A stretch of DNA of 64,000 nt. Source: Actinoallomurus spadix. GTDB taxonomy: Bacteria; Actinomycetota; Actinomycetes; Streptosporangiales; Streptosporangiaceae. The notes below the pieces were generated by a model that worked only from the letters and a program-made list of their open reading frames with translations, was not told where the DNA came from and did not search any database. Below, piece after piece: positions 25,932 through 33,792 of this stretch. The translations under genes were made by a program, and so were the position numbers. Numbering within the stretch: position 1 is the first letter of the stretch; every line of letters begins with the position of its first letter. The stretch spans positions 124,001 through 188,000 of the forward strand of contig NZ_JAMXMX010000001.1 of NCBI RefSeq assembly GCF_024055725.1, in the 5' to 3' direction.

Positions 25932-25968
25932 GACACTCTCGTGTCGCTTCTACTGACACTCTCGTGTC
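25932..25968 (-). repeat. Right-end transposase-site array (two copies, 23-bp period)
   Basis: Cores GACACTCTCGTGTC at 25932-25945 and 25955-25968, inverted relative to the left-end copies. Confidence 0.85.
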
Positions 25969-25976
25969 GCTTGGCA
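25952..25976 (-). repeat. Right terminal inverted repeat (25 bp)
   Basis: Exact reverse complement of 17028-17052, ending in CA. Confidence 0.9.
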
Positions 25977-25981
25977 CGTCG
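25977..25981. repeat. Right target-site duplication (CGTCG)
   Basis: Exact copy of 17023-17027. Confidence 0.85.
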
Positions 25982-26023
25982 CGGGCGCCGCCGCACCTGA
26001 GGTCTTCTGGCGGAGTCGTGGTC

Positions 26024-26054
26024 TTGACGCGCGGCGGCCCTGAGGCCAAAACTA
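26024..26054 (+). promoter_or_regulatory. Possible promoter of the GH2 gene
   Basis: TTGACG (26024-26029) with an AT-rich AAAACTA segment 18-19 bp later. The -35 to operator distance (42 bp) matches that at the GH92 promoter (40 bp), which supports the assignment although the -10 is weak. Confidence 0.4.
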
Positions 26055-26065
26055 GGCGCGGTGGA

Positions 26066-26079
26066 TGACAACGATGTCA
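26066..26079. promoter_or_regulatory. LacI-type operator of the GH2 gene
   Basis: TGACAACGATGTCA, identical to the minus-strand site at 12774-12787, 53 bp upstream of the preferred GH2 start. Confidence 0.75.
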
Positions 26080-26131
26080 TTCATCGATTCATGTTGAAAC
26101 GTGCCTCCGCACCATGAACCAGGGAGCGCCG

Positions 26132-29100
26132 ATGCTCGACGAGCACGCCGAGGACAGACGCGAGAGAGCGCGGTTGTCGCGCCGCGACATACTGCGCGCG
26201 GGAACCACGGTGCTCGCGAGCGTCAGCCTGGTCGGGGCGTTCGAGGACCGGGCGGTCGCGTCGCCCCCCACCCCGAGCGCGGGGGCCCGCGACCTCGCGC
26301 TCTACCGCCCCGTACAGGTCTCCTCGACCGCTTACGCGCCCACTCCCGGTCACTTCGTCGTCGACCGCATGGCGAGCAGCGGTCCCCGCGGCAGCGGATG
26401 GCGTGCGGCCGGCACCGACACGCCGCAGTGGGTGGCCGTCGACCTGCAGGGGGCGTGCCGCGTCACCTCGGTCGTCCTCGTCTTCGAGGCGGCCGAGGGC
26501 GACGTCGTGTTCAAGCCCGCCGACGACGTCAACCCGCGCGTGAACACCACGGGCTGGGAGGTCCTGTCCAGCTACGCCTCCCGCTTCCGCATCGAGATCT
26601 CGTCCGACGGGAGAACGTGGAAGCCGGTCAAGGAGGGCAGCACGGACAAGGGCGGCACCGTCGAGGTGGTCTTCGACCAGCCCGTCACGACGCGATGGAT
26701 CCGCATGGTCGGCACCGCACTGTCCAATCCGAACCCGCTGGGCCTGAACTCCTTCCAGGTTCTCGGCACCGCCCTGGCCGGCCGTCCGCAGTCGACGGGA
26801 TGGACCGACTGGACGAGCGGCGCCCGGCCGGTCCCCCCGCTCAAGGTCGCGGACGACGGCACCGTGCCGATCGAGTCGGGCTGGAACCTCACCCTCGACG
26901 GTTTCGCCGGCACCGGTGACGGATCGCGGCTGTCGTCCCCCGGGGTGGACACCTCGCGCTGGTTGCGCGGGCAGGTGCCGGGCACGGTGCTGGCCTCCCT
27001 GGTGGAGGAGGGTCACCTGCCCGACCCCGTGCGGGGCCTCGACAACCTTCGCGTTCCCGAGGCGCTCAGCCGCAATTCCTGGTGGTACCGCCGCGTCTTT
27101 GACGTCCCGCACGGTTTCGGCGCCCGCGGCCATGACCACGTCTGGCTGGAACTGGACGGCGTCAACCACAAGGCCGAGATCTGGCTCGACGGCGCCAAGG
27201 TGGGCGAACTCACCCACCCGTCCGCGCGCGGCGCCTTCGACGTCACCGCCCGGCTCCGGCGCGGCGGGCAGCACGTGCTGGCCGTCCGCATCGACCCCAT
27301 GCCCTATCCGGGCAGCCCCGGCGACAAGGGTCCGGACGGCAGTCCCTATGCCGACGCCGGCTCCGCCATGATGATGCGCAACGGCCCCACCTACCTGGCG
27401 GTGTCCGGCTGGGACTGGATGCCCGCGGTACGCGACCGCGTCATGGGCATCTGGAACCATGTGCGGCTGCGTTCCACCGGCCCGGCCGTCATCGGCGATC
27501 CGCGGGTGGACACCGTGCTTCCCGATCTGCCGGAACGCTCCCGCGCCGACGTCACCCTCACCGTGCCGATCCGCAACGTCGCCGCGACCAGGCGCACGGT
27601 GACGGTCCAGGCCACGCTCGGTGACGTCCGCGTCCGCAAGAACATCCCGATCGATGGCGGGAAGAGCGCCGAGGCGGTCTTCTCCCCGGATGAGTTCCCC
27701 GCCCTGCGCCTGTCCGACCCGGCCCTGTGGTGGCCCAACGGCTACGGTGATCCCACCCTCCACGACCTGGAGGTCTCCGCCTCGGTCGGCGCCGTCACGA
27801 GCGACCGGCGCACCGTACGCACCGGACTGCGCCAATTGCAGTACGCCTCCGAGAACCCCATCACCTTCGAGCCTGGCGCCGACCGCGTCGAGCAGACCGT
27901 CGACATCCCAACGCAGCAGGCCCGATACGTCCGTATACGGGCCGGTCGTCGCGCCACGGGCTGGGGCGTCTCCCTGTGGACGCTGTCCGTCATCGACAGC
28001 GCGCAGCCCCAGACCGACCTCGCTCTGCACGGCGACGCCTCCGCCTCCTCCACCGACACCGCCGACCATCCCGCCTCGGCCGCGGTGGACGGCGACTCTA
28101 AGACCCGCTGGTCGTCCGCCTACTCCGACGACCAATGGATCCAGGTGGATCTGGGCAAGACGCGATCCTTCAACCGGATCACCCTGCTCTGGGAGGTCGC
28201 GTACGCCCTGACCTTCACCATCCAGGTCTCCGACGACGGCCAGAGGTGGACCGACGTTCAGGCCGTCGACAACCGGCCGCACCAACTCCAGATCAGCGTC
28301 AACGGCGTGAAGATCATGTGCCGCGGCGGCAACTGGGGCTGGGACGAGCTGCTGCGCCGCATGGGAGACGGCCGGATGGAGGCCGTGGTCGAGATGCACC
28401 GTGACATGAACTTCACGATGATCCGCAACTGGCTCGGCAGCAGCGACCGCGAGGAGTTCTACGCCCGTTGCGACGAGAACGGACTGCTGGTGTGGAACGA
28501 CTTCTGGAACGCGTGGTTCCTCGACCCGCCGGACCACGCGCTCTACCTCGAGCACGTACGCGACACCGTGCGGCGGTACCGCTCGCACCCGTGCATCGCG
28601 GTGTGGTGCGGTGCCAACGAGGGCACTCCTTCAAGCGAGATCGACGAGGGTGCCAGGACCGCCGTCGCCGAGGAGCATCCCGGCGTGCGCTACGTCAGCA
28701 ACTCGGCGGCCGGCGTCGTCAGCGGCGGCGGGCCGTACGCCTGGATCGATCCCGCGCAGTACTACTCGCCGCGGACCTACGGCGCCGGCACGTTCGGATT
28801 CCACACCGAGATCGGCATTCCGACCGTGTCGGTCGTCGAGAGCATGCGCAATCTGGTGGGCGACGAGGAGGGCTGGCCCATCGGCACGGTGTGGAATTAC
28901 CACGACTGGTCCACCCGCGGTAACCAGTACCCGCAGAATTACAAGGCGGCGATCGACGAACGCCTCGGCGAGTCCGCCGGCCTGGAGGAGTTCTGCGCCA
29001 AGGCACAACTGGTCAACTTCGAGTCCATGCGCGCGATGTTCGAGGCATGGAACGCCAACCTGTGGAAGGACGCCAGCGGCCTGTTGCTGTGGATGTCCAA

Positions 29101-29812
29101 CCCGGCCTGGCACAGCACCGTGTGGCAGACCTACGACTACGACCTCGACGTCAACGGCAGTTACTACGGCGCACGCGTCGGCTGCGAGCCGCACCACGTG
29201 CAGGCCGACCCGCAGCACTGGAACGTGATCGCGGTCAACCACACCGCCGACGAACTACGCGCCGCGGTCGTCGAGGCCGACGTGCTGGACCTGTCCGGGG
29301 GGCGGCTGGCGGCGCACCAACGGCAGACCGTCGACATCGCCGCCTCGTCGACGGCGTCCGCATTCACCGTCGCCCAGCCGGGCGGCGACCACCCTCTGCA
29401 CCTGGTCCGGCTGCGCCTCACGGGCGCCGACGGGAGGACGCTGTCGGAGAACACCTACTGGCGGTATGCCGCGCCGAAGGACCTTCAGGCGCTGACCAAG
29501 CTGTCCGGAGCCGTCTTGCGCCTCACCGGAGGCCACGCCCGCGCGGGACGCGACGGCCGCCTGACGACCACGGTGACCGTGCGCAACGCCGGCGACGTCG
29601 TCGCGCCGATGGTACGGCTCTCGCTCCGCGACCACCGGTCGGGCGCTCGGGTGCTGCCTGCCCGATACTCCGACAACTACCTGTGGTTGCTGCCCGGAGA
29701 GCAGCGGACCGTGACGATCTCCTGCCCACGCGGCGAGCTGTCTCCCGGGCACCTGGAGGTCACGGCCCAGGGCTACGGCACCTCCGCCGTCTCGGCCCGG
29801 ACGGGACGCTGA
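26132..29812 (+). CDS. Secreted GH2 beta-mannosidase / exo-beta-glucosaminidase-like enzyme
   Basis: About 1226 aa. Start ATG 26132 preferred (AGGGAG 5 bp upstream) over ATG 26114. A twin-arginine signal (LSRRDILRAGTTVLAS) directs export of the folded protein. Order: F5/8-like domain (about 55-215), GH2 sugar-binding domain (NSWWYRRVFDVP, about 250-430), Ig-like domain, a further F5/8-like domain (about 630-720) inserted just before the barrel, then the GH2 TIM barrel (MCRGGNWGWDELLRRM) with acid/base E830 (WCGANEG) and nucleophile E893 (FHTEIGIP), and C-terminal Ig-like domains. GH2 members with this RGGNW block act on beta-mannosides or glucosaminides. Its operator ties it to the GH92 gene. 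Confidence 0.88.
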   Translation: MLDEHAEDRRERARLSRRDILRAGTTVLASVSLVGAFEDRAVASPPTPSAGARDLALYRPVQVSSTAYAPTPGHFVVDRMASSGPRGSGWRAAGTDTPQWVAVDLQGACRVTSVVLVFEAAEGDVVFKPADDVNPRVNTTGWEVLSSYASRFRIEISSDGRTWKPVKEGSTDKGGTVEVVFDQPVTTRWIRMVGTALSNPNPLGLNSFQVLGTALAGRPQSTGWTDWTSGARPVPPLKVADDGTVPIESGWNLTLDGFAGTGDGSRLSSPGVDTSRWLRGQVPGTVLASLVEEGHLPDPVRGLDNLRVPEALSRNSWWYRRVFDVPHGFGARGHDHVWLELDGVNHKAEIWLDGAKVGELTHPSARGAFDVTARLRRGGQHVLAVRIDPMPYPGSPGDKGPDGSPYADAGSAMMMRNGPTYLAVSGWDWMPAVRDRVMGIWNHVRLRSTGPAVIGDPRVDTVLPDLPERSRADVTLTVPIRNVAATRRTVTVQATLGDVRVRKNIPIDGGKSAEAVFSPDEFPALRLSDPALWWPNGYGDPTLHDLEVSASVGAVTSDRRTVRTGLRQLQYASENPITFEPGADRVEQTVDIPTQQARYVRIRAGRRATGWGVSLWTLSVIDSAQPQTDLALHGDASASSTDTADHPASAAVDGDSKTRWSSAYSDDQWIQVDLGKTRSFNRITLLWEVAYALTFTIQVSDDGQRWTDVQAVDNRPHQLQISVNGVKIMCRGGNWGWDELLRRMGDGRMEAVVEMHRDMNFTMIRNWLGSSDREEFYARCDENGLLVWNDFWNAWFLDPPDHALYLEHVRDTVRRYRSHPCIAVWCGANEGTPSSEIDEGARTAVAEEHPGVRYVSNSAAGVVSGGGPYAWIDPAQYYSPRTYGAGTFGFHTEIGIPTVSVVESMRNLVGDEEGWPIGTVWNYHDWSTRGNQYPQNYKAAIDERLGESAGLEEFCAKAQLVNFESMRAMFEAWNANLWKDASGLLLWMSNPAWHSTVWQTYDYDLDVNGSYYGARVGCEPHHVQADPQHWNVIAVNHTADELRAAVVEADVLDLSGGRLAAHQRQTVDIAASSTASAFTVAQPGGDHPLHLVRLRLTGADGRTLSENTYWRYAAPKDLQALTKLSGAVLRLTGGHARAGRDGRLTTTVTVRNAGDVVAPMVRLSLRDHRSGARVLPARYSDNYLWLLPGEQRTVTISCPRGELSPGHLEVTAQGYGTSAVSARTGR

Positions 29813-29819
29813 ATCATCA

Positions 29820-31049
29820 TCAGCCGGCGGAGCGGCGGCGGTCCGCGACGGAGAGCTGGGCGCCGTTGAGGAACAGTTCGATGGGGAGGGTCGCGGCGCC
29901 GAGGGCGACGGCTTCGGGGCCCAGCTTGCCGAGCTCGATCGACGTCGAGGAGAAGGCGTGCTTGAGGGAGTTGCTCCGGGCCGCGTCGCGGATGGCCGGG
30001 AGCAGCCGCTCGCCGAGCAGCAGGCCGGCCCAGCCGCCGAGGATGATGCGTTCGGGGTTGAAGAGGTTGATCAGGTCGGCGAGGCCGACGCCGAGGTACA
30101 GCGCGGTCTCCTCCAGGACGCGTGCCGCGTCTCCCTCGCCGCGGCCGGCCGCGTCGAGCAGGGCGGCCAGGGCGGTCTCCTCGTCCTGGCCGGGTGTCCT
30201 TCCGTACCGGTCGAGGACCGCCTCGGCGCCGACGTACGCCTCGAGGCAGCCCGTGGAGCCGCATCGGCAGCTGCGCCCGCCGACCACGACGGTGGTGTGG
30301 CCCCACTCGCCGGCGCTGGAGGTGGACCCGCGGTGGGTCCGGCCGTGCGCGATGATGCTGGCGCCGACGCCCGAGCCGATCAGGCAGACGACGGCGTGCT
30401 GGGCGCCCTGGCCGGCGCCGAACCACATCTCGGCGCGGCCCATCGTGTTGGCGCCGTTGTCGATGTGCAGCGGCAGGTCGGTCCCGGCCCGCAGCAGGCG
30501 CTCCAGGGGGACGGCCTCCCAGCCGTACGTCTGGCCGTGGACGAGGACCTCGTCGCCCTGCTCGACCACGCCGGGGACGCCGATGCCGACCCCGAGGACC
30601 GCGGAGGCGTCGACGCCCGCGTCGGCGAGCACGGCCGACAGACCCTCGTGGATCCGCTCGACGATCGTCGTGACGCCGTGCTCGCGTGGGTCCAGCGGGG
30701 AGTCCACGCGCGCCCGTTCGGTCATCGCCAGGTCGAACAGCTCGACGCGGACGCGGGTCTCGCCCACGTCGACTCCGATGACGTAGCCGTAGTCGCTGTT
30801 CATGCGCAGCAGGACGCGCGGGCGGCCGCCGTCGGAGTCGATCGCGCCGGCCTCGGCGACGACACCCTCCTCGATCAGCTCGCGGACCACGTTGCTGACC
30901 GACGCGGGGGACAGGCCGGTCGCCCGGCTGAGCTCCTGGCGGGTGCAGGGCTGGTCGAAGTACAGCGACCAGAGCAGGACCGACCGGTTGTCACGGCGAA
31001 GGTCCCGTACCGTGCCTCGCCGTCGTTCCGGTGTGACGTGCTCCCGCAT
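29820..31049 (-). CDS. ROK-family transcriptional regulator
   Basis: 409 aa. N-terminal MarR-like helix-turn-helix (FDQPCTRQELSRATGLSPAS) joined to a ROK sugar-kinase-like domain (VIGVDVGETRVRVELF), with the zinc signature CRCGSTGCLE near residue 255. ROK regulators such as NagC and XylR bind AT-rich operators and release them on binding a sugar. It ends 8 bp from the convergent GH2 stop and is divergent from the beta-helix gene. AT-rich sites at 31145 and 42470 are candidate targets. Confidence 0.9.
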   Translation of the reverse strand: MREHVTPERRRGTVRDLRRDNRSVLLWSLYFDQPCTRQELSRATGLSPASVSNVVRELIEEGVVAEAGAIDSDGGRPRVLLRMNSDYGYVIGVDVGETRVRVELFDLAMTERARVDSPLDPREHGVTTIVERIHEGLSAVLADAGVDASAVLGVGIGVPGVVEQGDEVLVHGQTYGWEAVPLERLLRAGTDLPLHIDNGANTMGRAEMWFGAGQGAQHAVVCLIGSGVGASIIAHGRTHRGSTSSAGEWGHTTVVVGGRSCRCGSTGCLEAYVGAEAVLDRYGRTPGQDEETALAALLDAAGRGEGDAARVLEETALYLGVGLADLINLFNPERIILGGWAGLLLGERLLPAIRDAARSNSLKHAFSSTSIELGKLGPEAVALGAATLPIELFLNGAQLSVADRRRSAG

Positions 31050-31144
31050 ACCGACCTCCCCGATTAGTTCAGATCTTATAACAAGCAGTCGAAAAGCCGG
31101 GCTCCCGGGTGTTGCGCAGCCTTGACGATGGCAGGCCGCCGAGG

Positions 31145-31165
31145 TTAAATCACGTCATTAATTAA
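31145..31165. promoter_or_regulatory. AT-rich candidate ROK operator (site A)
   Basis: TTAAATCACGTCATTAA followed by TTAA, an island of A/T in very GC-rich DNA, between the ROK gene and the beta-helix gene. It matches the site before the second sugar ABC operon (42470) at 15 of 21 positions, including an identical TTAAATCA. Confidence 0.5.
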
Positions 31166-31257
31166 GCCCTGGAACAAAGGGCCCCGCCTCCGCGCGTGCG
31201 ACGAAGGTGTTGCGCGCGTCCTCTCCCTCCCCGCCCCCCGAAACCCGGGAGACGTTC

Positions 31258-33453
31258 ATGAAACCCGCCTTCGTCCCAGGTGACCGGACCAGGCCGCGAC
31301 CCCCACGGCGCCTGCCGGTATCGGTCGCCGCGGTCATCGCCCTCCTCGCCGGTCTCTTCGTCGCCCTCGCGCCGTCCTCCGGCGCGGCGACCTGCGGCAC
31401 CGCCAATGCCGCCCAGGGCCGGCCCGCCACCGCGTCCTCCACCGAGAACGCCGGCACCCCCGCGTCGAGCGCGGTCGACGGCGACGCCGGCACCCGCTGG
31501 TCCAGTGCCTTCAGCGACCCGCAGTGGCTCCAGGTCGACCTCGGCTCCTCGCAGTCCATCTGCCAGGTGGTGCTGCAGTGGGAGGCCGCCGCCGGCAAGG
31601 CGTACCAGCTCCAGACCTCCTCCGATGGCAGCACCTGGACCACCGTCTACTCCACCACGACCGGTCAGGGCGGCACCGAGACGCTGAACGTCAGCGGCAC
31701 CGGCCGCTACGTTCGCATGTACGGCACCGCACGCACCACCGGATACGGCTACTCGCTCTGGGAGTTCGCCGTCCACACCACGAGCGGGGGCGGCGGCACC
31801 CTCCCCGGTGGCGGCGACCTCGGGCCCAACGTGTACGTCTTCGACCCATCGATGTCGTCGGCCACCATCCAGAGCCGGCTGGACAGCGTGTTCGGCCAGC
31901 AGGAGAGCAACCAGTTCGGCGGCCAGCGGTACGCGCTGCTGTTCAAGCCGGGCAGCTACAACGTCAACGCCGACATCGGCTTCTACACCTCCATCGCCGG
32001 GCTCGGCGCGAATCCCGACGACGTCACCATCAACGGCGCGGTCAACGTCGACGCCGGCTGGTTCAACGGGAACGCCACCCAGAACTTCTGGCGGTCCGCG
32101 GAGAACCTGGCGGTGCAGCCCTCCGGCGGGTCCGACCGCTGGGCGGTCGCCCAGGCCGCGCCGTTCCGCCGCATGCACATCAAGGGCGACCTGAACCTCG
32201 CGCCCTCCGGCTACGGCTGGGCCAGCGGCGGCTACATCGCCGACTCCAAGGTCGACGGCCAGGTACAGCCGTACTCCCAGCAGCAGTGGTTCACCCGTAA
32301 CAGCCAGATCGGCGGCTGGCTGAACGGCGTGTGGAACATGGTGTTCACCGGCGTCGCGGGCGCACCGGCGCAGAGCTTCGCGAACCCGCCGTACACGACC
32401 GTGGCGAACGCGCCGCTGACGCGGGAGAAACCGTTCCTGTACGTCGACTCCGCCGGCGCGTACCGGGTGTTCGTGCCGTCGCTGCGGCAGAACACCCAGG
32501 GCACGACCTGGAGCGGCGGGAACACGCCCGGCTCGTCGATCCCGCTCAGCCAGTTCTACGTCGCCAAGCCGTCCGACAGCGCGGCGACCCTGAACCAGGC
32601 ACTGGCCCAGGGCCTCAACCTGCTGTTCACCCCGGGCGTCTACAGGATCGACCAGACGCTCAACGTGACCCGCGCCGACACGGTCGTCCTCGGCCTCGGC
32701 TACGCCACGCTGGTGCCGCTGAACGGCGTCACGCCGATGTCCGTCGCCGACGTCAACGGCGTGAAGATCGCGGGGCTGCTGTTCGACGCCGGGGCCACCA
32801 ACTCGCCCAACCTGCTCCAGGTCGGGCCGAGCGGGTCCACGGCCGACCACTCCGCCGACCCGACCTCGATCCAGGACGTCTTCTTCCGCATCGGCGGCGC
32901 GGGCGTCGGAAAGGCCACCAACAGCCTGGTCGTCAACAGCAACAACGCGATCATCGACCACATCTGGGCCTGGCGTGCCGACCACGGCACCGGCGTCGGC
33001 TGGACGAGCAACACCGCCGACACCGGCCTCATCGTGAACGGCAACGACGTCACGGCGTACGGCCTGTTCGTCGAGCACTACCAGAAGTACGAGGTCGTCT
33101 GGAACGGCGAGCGCGGCCGAACGTACTTCTTCCAGAACGAGATGCCGTACGACCCGCCGAACCAGGCCGCCTGGATGAACGGCTCCACCAACGGCTACGC
33201 CTCCTACAAGGTGGGGGCGAACGTCACGACGCACGAAGGGTGGGGCCTCGGCAGCTACTGCTACTTCAACGTCGATCCCTCGATCCACGCGGCGCACGCC
33301 TTCGAGGTGCCGAACGCCTCCGGCGTGAAGTTCCACGACCTGCTGACGGTGTCCCTCGGCGGCAACGGCACGATCGACCACGTCATCAACAACACCGGCG
33401 GCGCCGCCCAGGGCACCGAGACCACCCCGGTCAACGTGGTCAGCTACCCCTGA
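31258..33453 (+). CDS. Secreted F5/8-domain plus right-handed beta-helix protein
   Basis: 731 aa. ATG 31258 is preferred over 31207 because GGGAGACG precedes it and a signal peptide follows at once (VSVAAVIALLAGLFVALAPS, about 19-38). Next a discoidin/CBM32-like domain (about 45-175, ARTTGYGYSLWEF), a Gly-rich linker (GGGGTLPGGGDLG), then a long beta-helix (about 190-730; LLFKPGSYNVN, LLFTPGVYRIDQTLNVTRAD, NNAIIDHIWAWRADHG) of the pectate-lyase/GH55-like fold. Homologues are often mislabelled adenylyl cyclase. Probably a polysaccharide lyase or glucanase; the substrate cannot be read from sequence. Confidence 0.8.
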   Translation: MKPAFVPGDRTRPRPPRRLPVSVAAVIALLAGLFVALAPSSGAATCGTANAAQGRPATASSTENAGTPASSAVDGDAGTRWSSAFSDPQWLQVDLGSSQSICQVVLQWEAAAGKAYQLQTSSDGSTWTTVYSTTTGQGGTETLNVSGTGRYVRMYGTARTTGYGYSLWEFAVHTTSGGGGTLPGGGDLGPNVYVFDPSMSSATIQSRLDSVFGQQESNQFGGQRYALLFKPGSYNVNADIGFYTSIAGLGANPDDVTINGAVNVDAGWFNGNATQNFWRSAENLAVQPSGGSDRWAVAQAAPFRRMHIKGDLNLAPSGYGWASGGYIADSKVDGQVQPYSQQQWFTRNSQIGGWLNGVWNMVFTGVAGAPAQSFANPPYTTVANAPLTREKPFLYVDSAGAYRVFVPSLRQNTQGTTWSGGNTPGSSIPLSQFYVAKPSDSAATLNQALAQGLNLLFTPGVYRIDQTLNVTRADTVVLGLGYATLVPLNGVTPMSVADVNGVKIAGLLFDAGATNSPNLLQVGPSGSTADHSADPTSIQDVFFRIGGAGVGKATNSLVVNSNNAIIDHIWAWRADHGTGVGWTSNTADTGLIVNGNDVTAYGLFVEHYQKYEVVWNGERGRTYFFQNEMPYDPPNQAAWMNGSTNGYASYKVGANVTTHEGWGLGSYCYFNVDPSIHAAHAFEVPNASGVKFHDLLTVSLGGNGTIDHVINNTGGAAQGTETTPVNVVSYP

Positions 33454-33473
33454 CCTCCTGACCCCTGCACCCC

Positions 33474-33504
33474 GGGCCCGCGCGGCACCCCGCCGCGCGG
33501 GCCC
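33474..33504. terminator. Strong GC hairpin terminator
   Basis: GGGCCCGCGCGGC and GCCGCGCGGGCCC form a perfect 13-bp stem with loop ACCCC, 21 bp after the beta-helix gene. Confidence 0.75.
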
Positions 33505-33518
33505 GTCCCACGACGTGT

Positions 33519-33785
33519 TCAGCGGTCGGCGTGAACGGCGGTGATCTCCACGTGCTCGATGCCCTCGTCCAGGAAGGCGGCGAGGTCGTGGGCCTCTTCG
33601 CGGACGGCCTCCCGCTCTGGGACGGAGAGAGACCGCAGCGGCGTCACGCGGAGCCGCCGGTCGCGCGCGGTCCAGGTGGCGGCGACGCGTCCGTCGACGA
33701 GCACGGTCCGGTGGCCTGCGACGGACAGGCCGCGGTGGGCGTCGTCGATGATGCGGCTGCGATCGTGGTGCGCTGAGGACGGTCA
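33519..33785 (-). pseudogene. Truncated, frameshifted AlkZ-like winged-helix DNA glycosylase remnant
   Basis: Only the last ~75 residues of a DUF1006/AlkZ-type protein remain: DRSRIIDDAHRG, TVLVDGRVAATWTARD and a helical end. The family motif LLSHxDRSRI is split: VLS is read in one frame and HHDRSRI in the next, implying a 1-nt shift near 33765. No N-terminal two thirds is present upstream, where the aldo/keto reductase gene ends. AlkZ proteins remove crosslinked or alkylated bases; this copy cannot be functional. Confidence 0.65.
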
Positions 33786-33792
33786 TGGGCGC

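Larger units (their letters stand above)
17028..25976. mobile_element. 8.95-kb Tn7/Tn5053-like transposon with tyrosine recombinase and metabolic cargo
   Basis: The termini start TG and end CA. The first 25 bp (17028-17052, beginning TGCCAAGCGACACGAG) are the exact reverse complement of the last 25 bp (25952-25976). The flanks carry a direct repeat CGTCG (17023-17027 and 25977-25981), a 5-bp target duplication as made by Tn7 and Tn5053 relatives. Left end: four motif copies; right end: two. Gene order: cargo MFS, DeoR, HAD; tyrosine recombinase (leftward); DDE transposase, AAA ATPase, unknown 448-aa protein, HTH protein (rightward, overlapping). No TniQ-like zinc-motif protein and no serine resolvase was found. 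All reading frames are intact and the ends perfect, which suggests recent insertion. Confidence 0.92.

Noticed and set aside
26081-28588. 835-codon open frame opposite the GH2 gene
   Set aside because: Antisense shadow typical of GC-rich coding DNA; no family sequence, and the GH2 frame has clear catalytic motifs.
31162-33786. 874-codon open frame opposite the beta-helix gene
   Set aside because: Val/Gly/Arg-rich antisense translation without family features.
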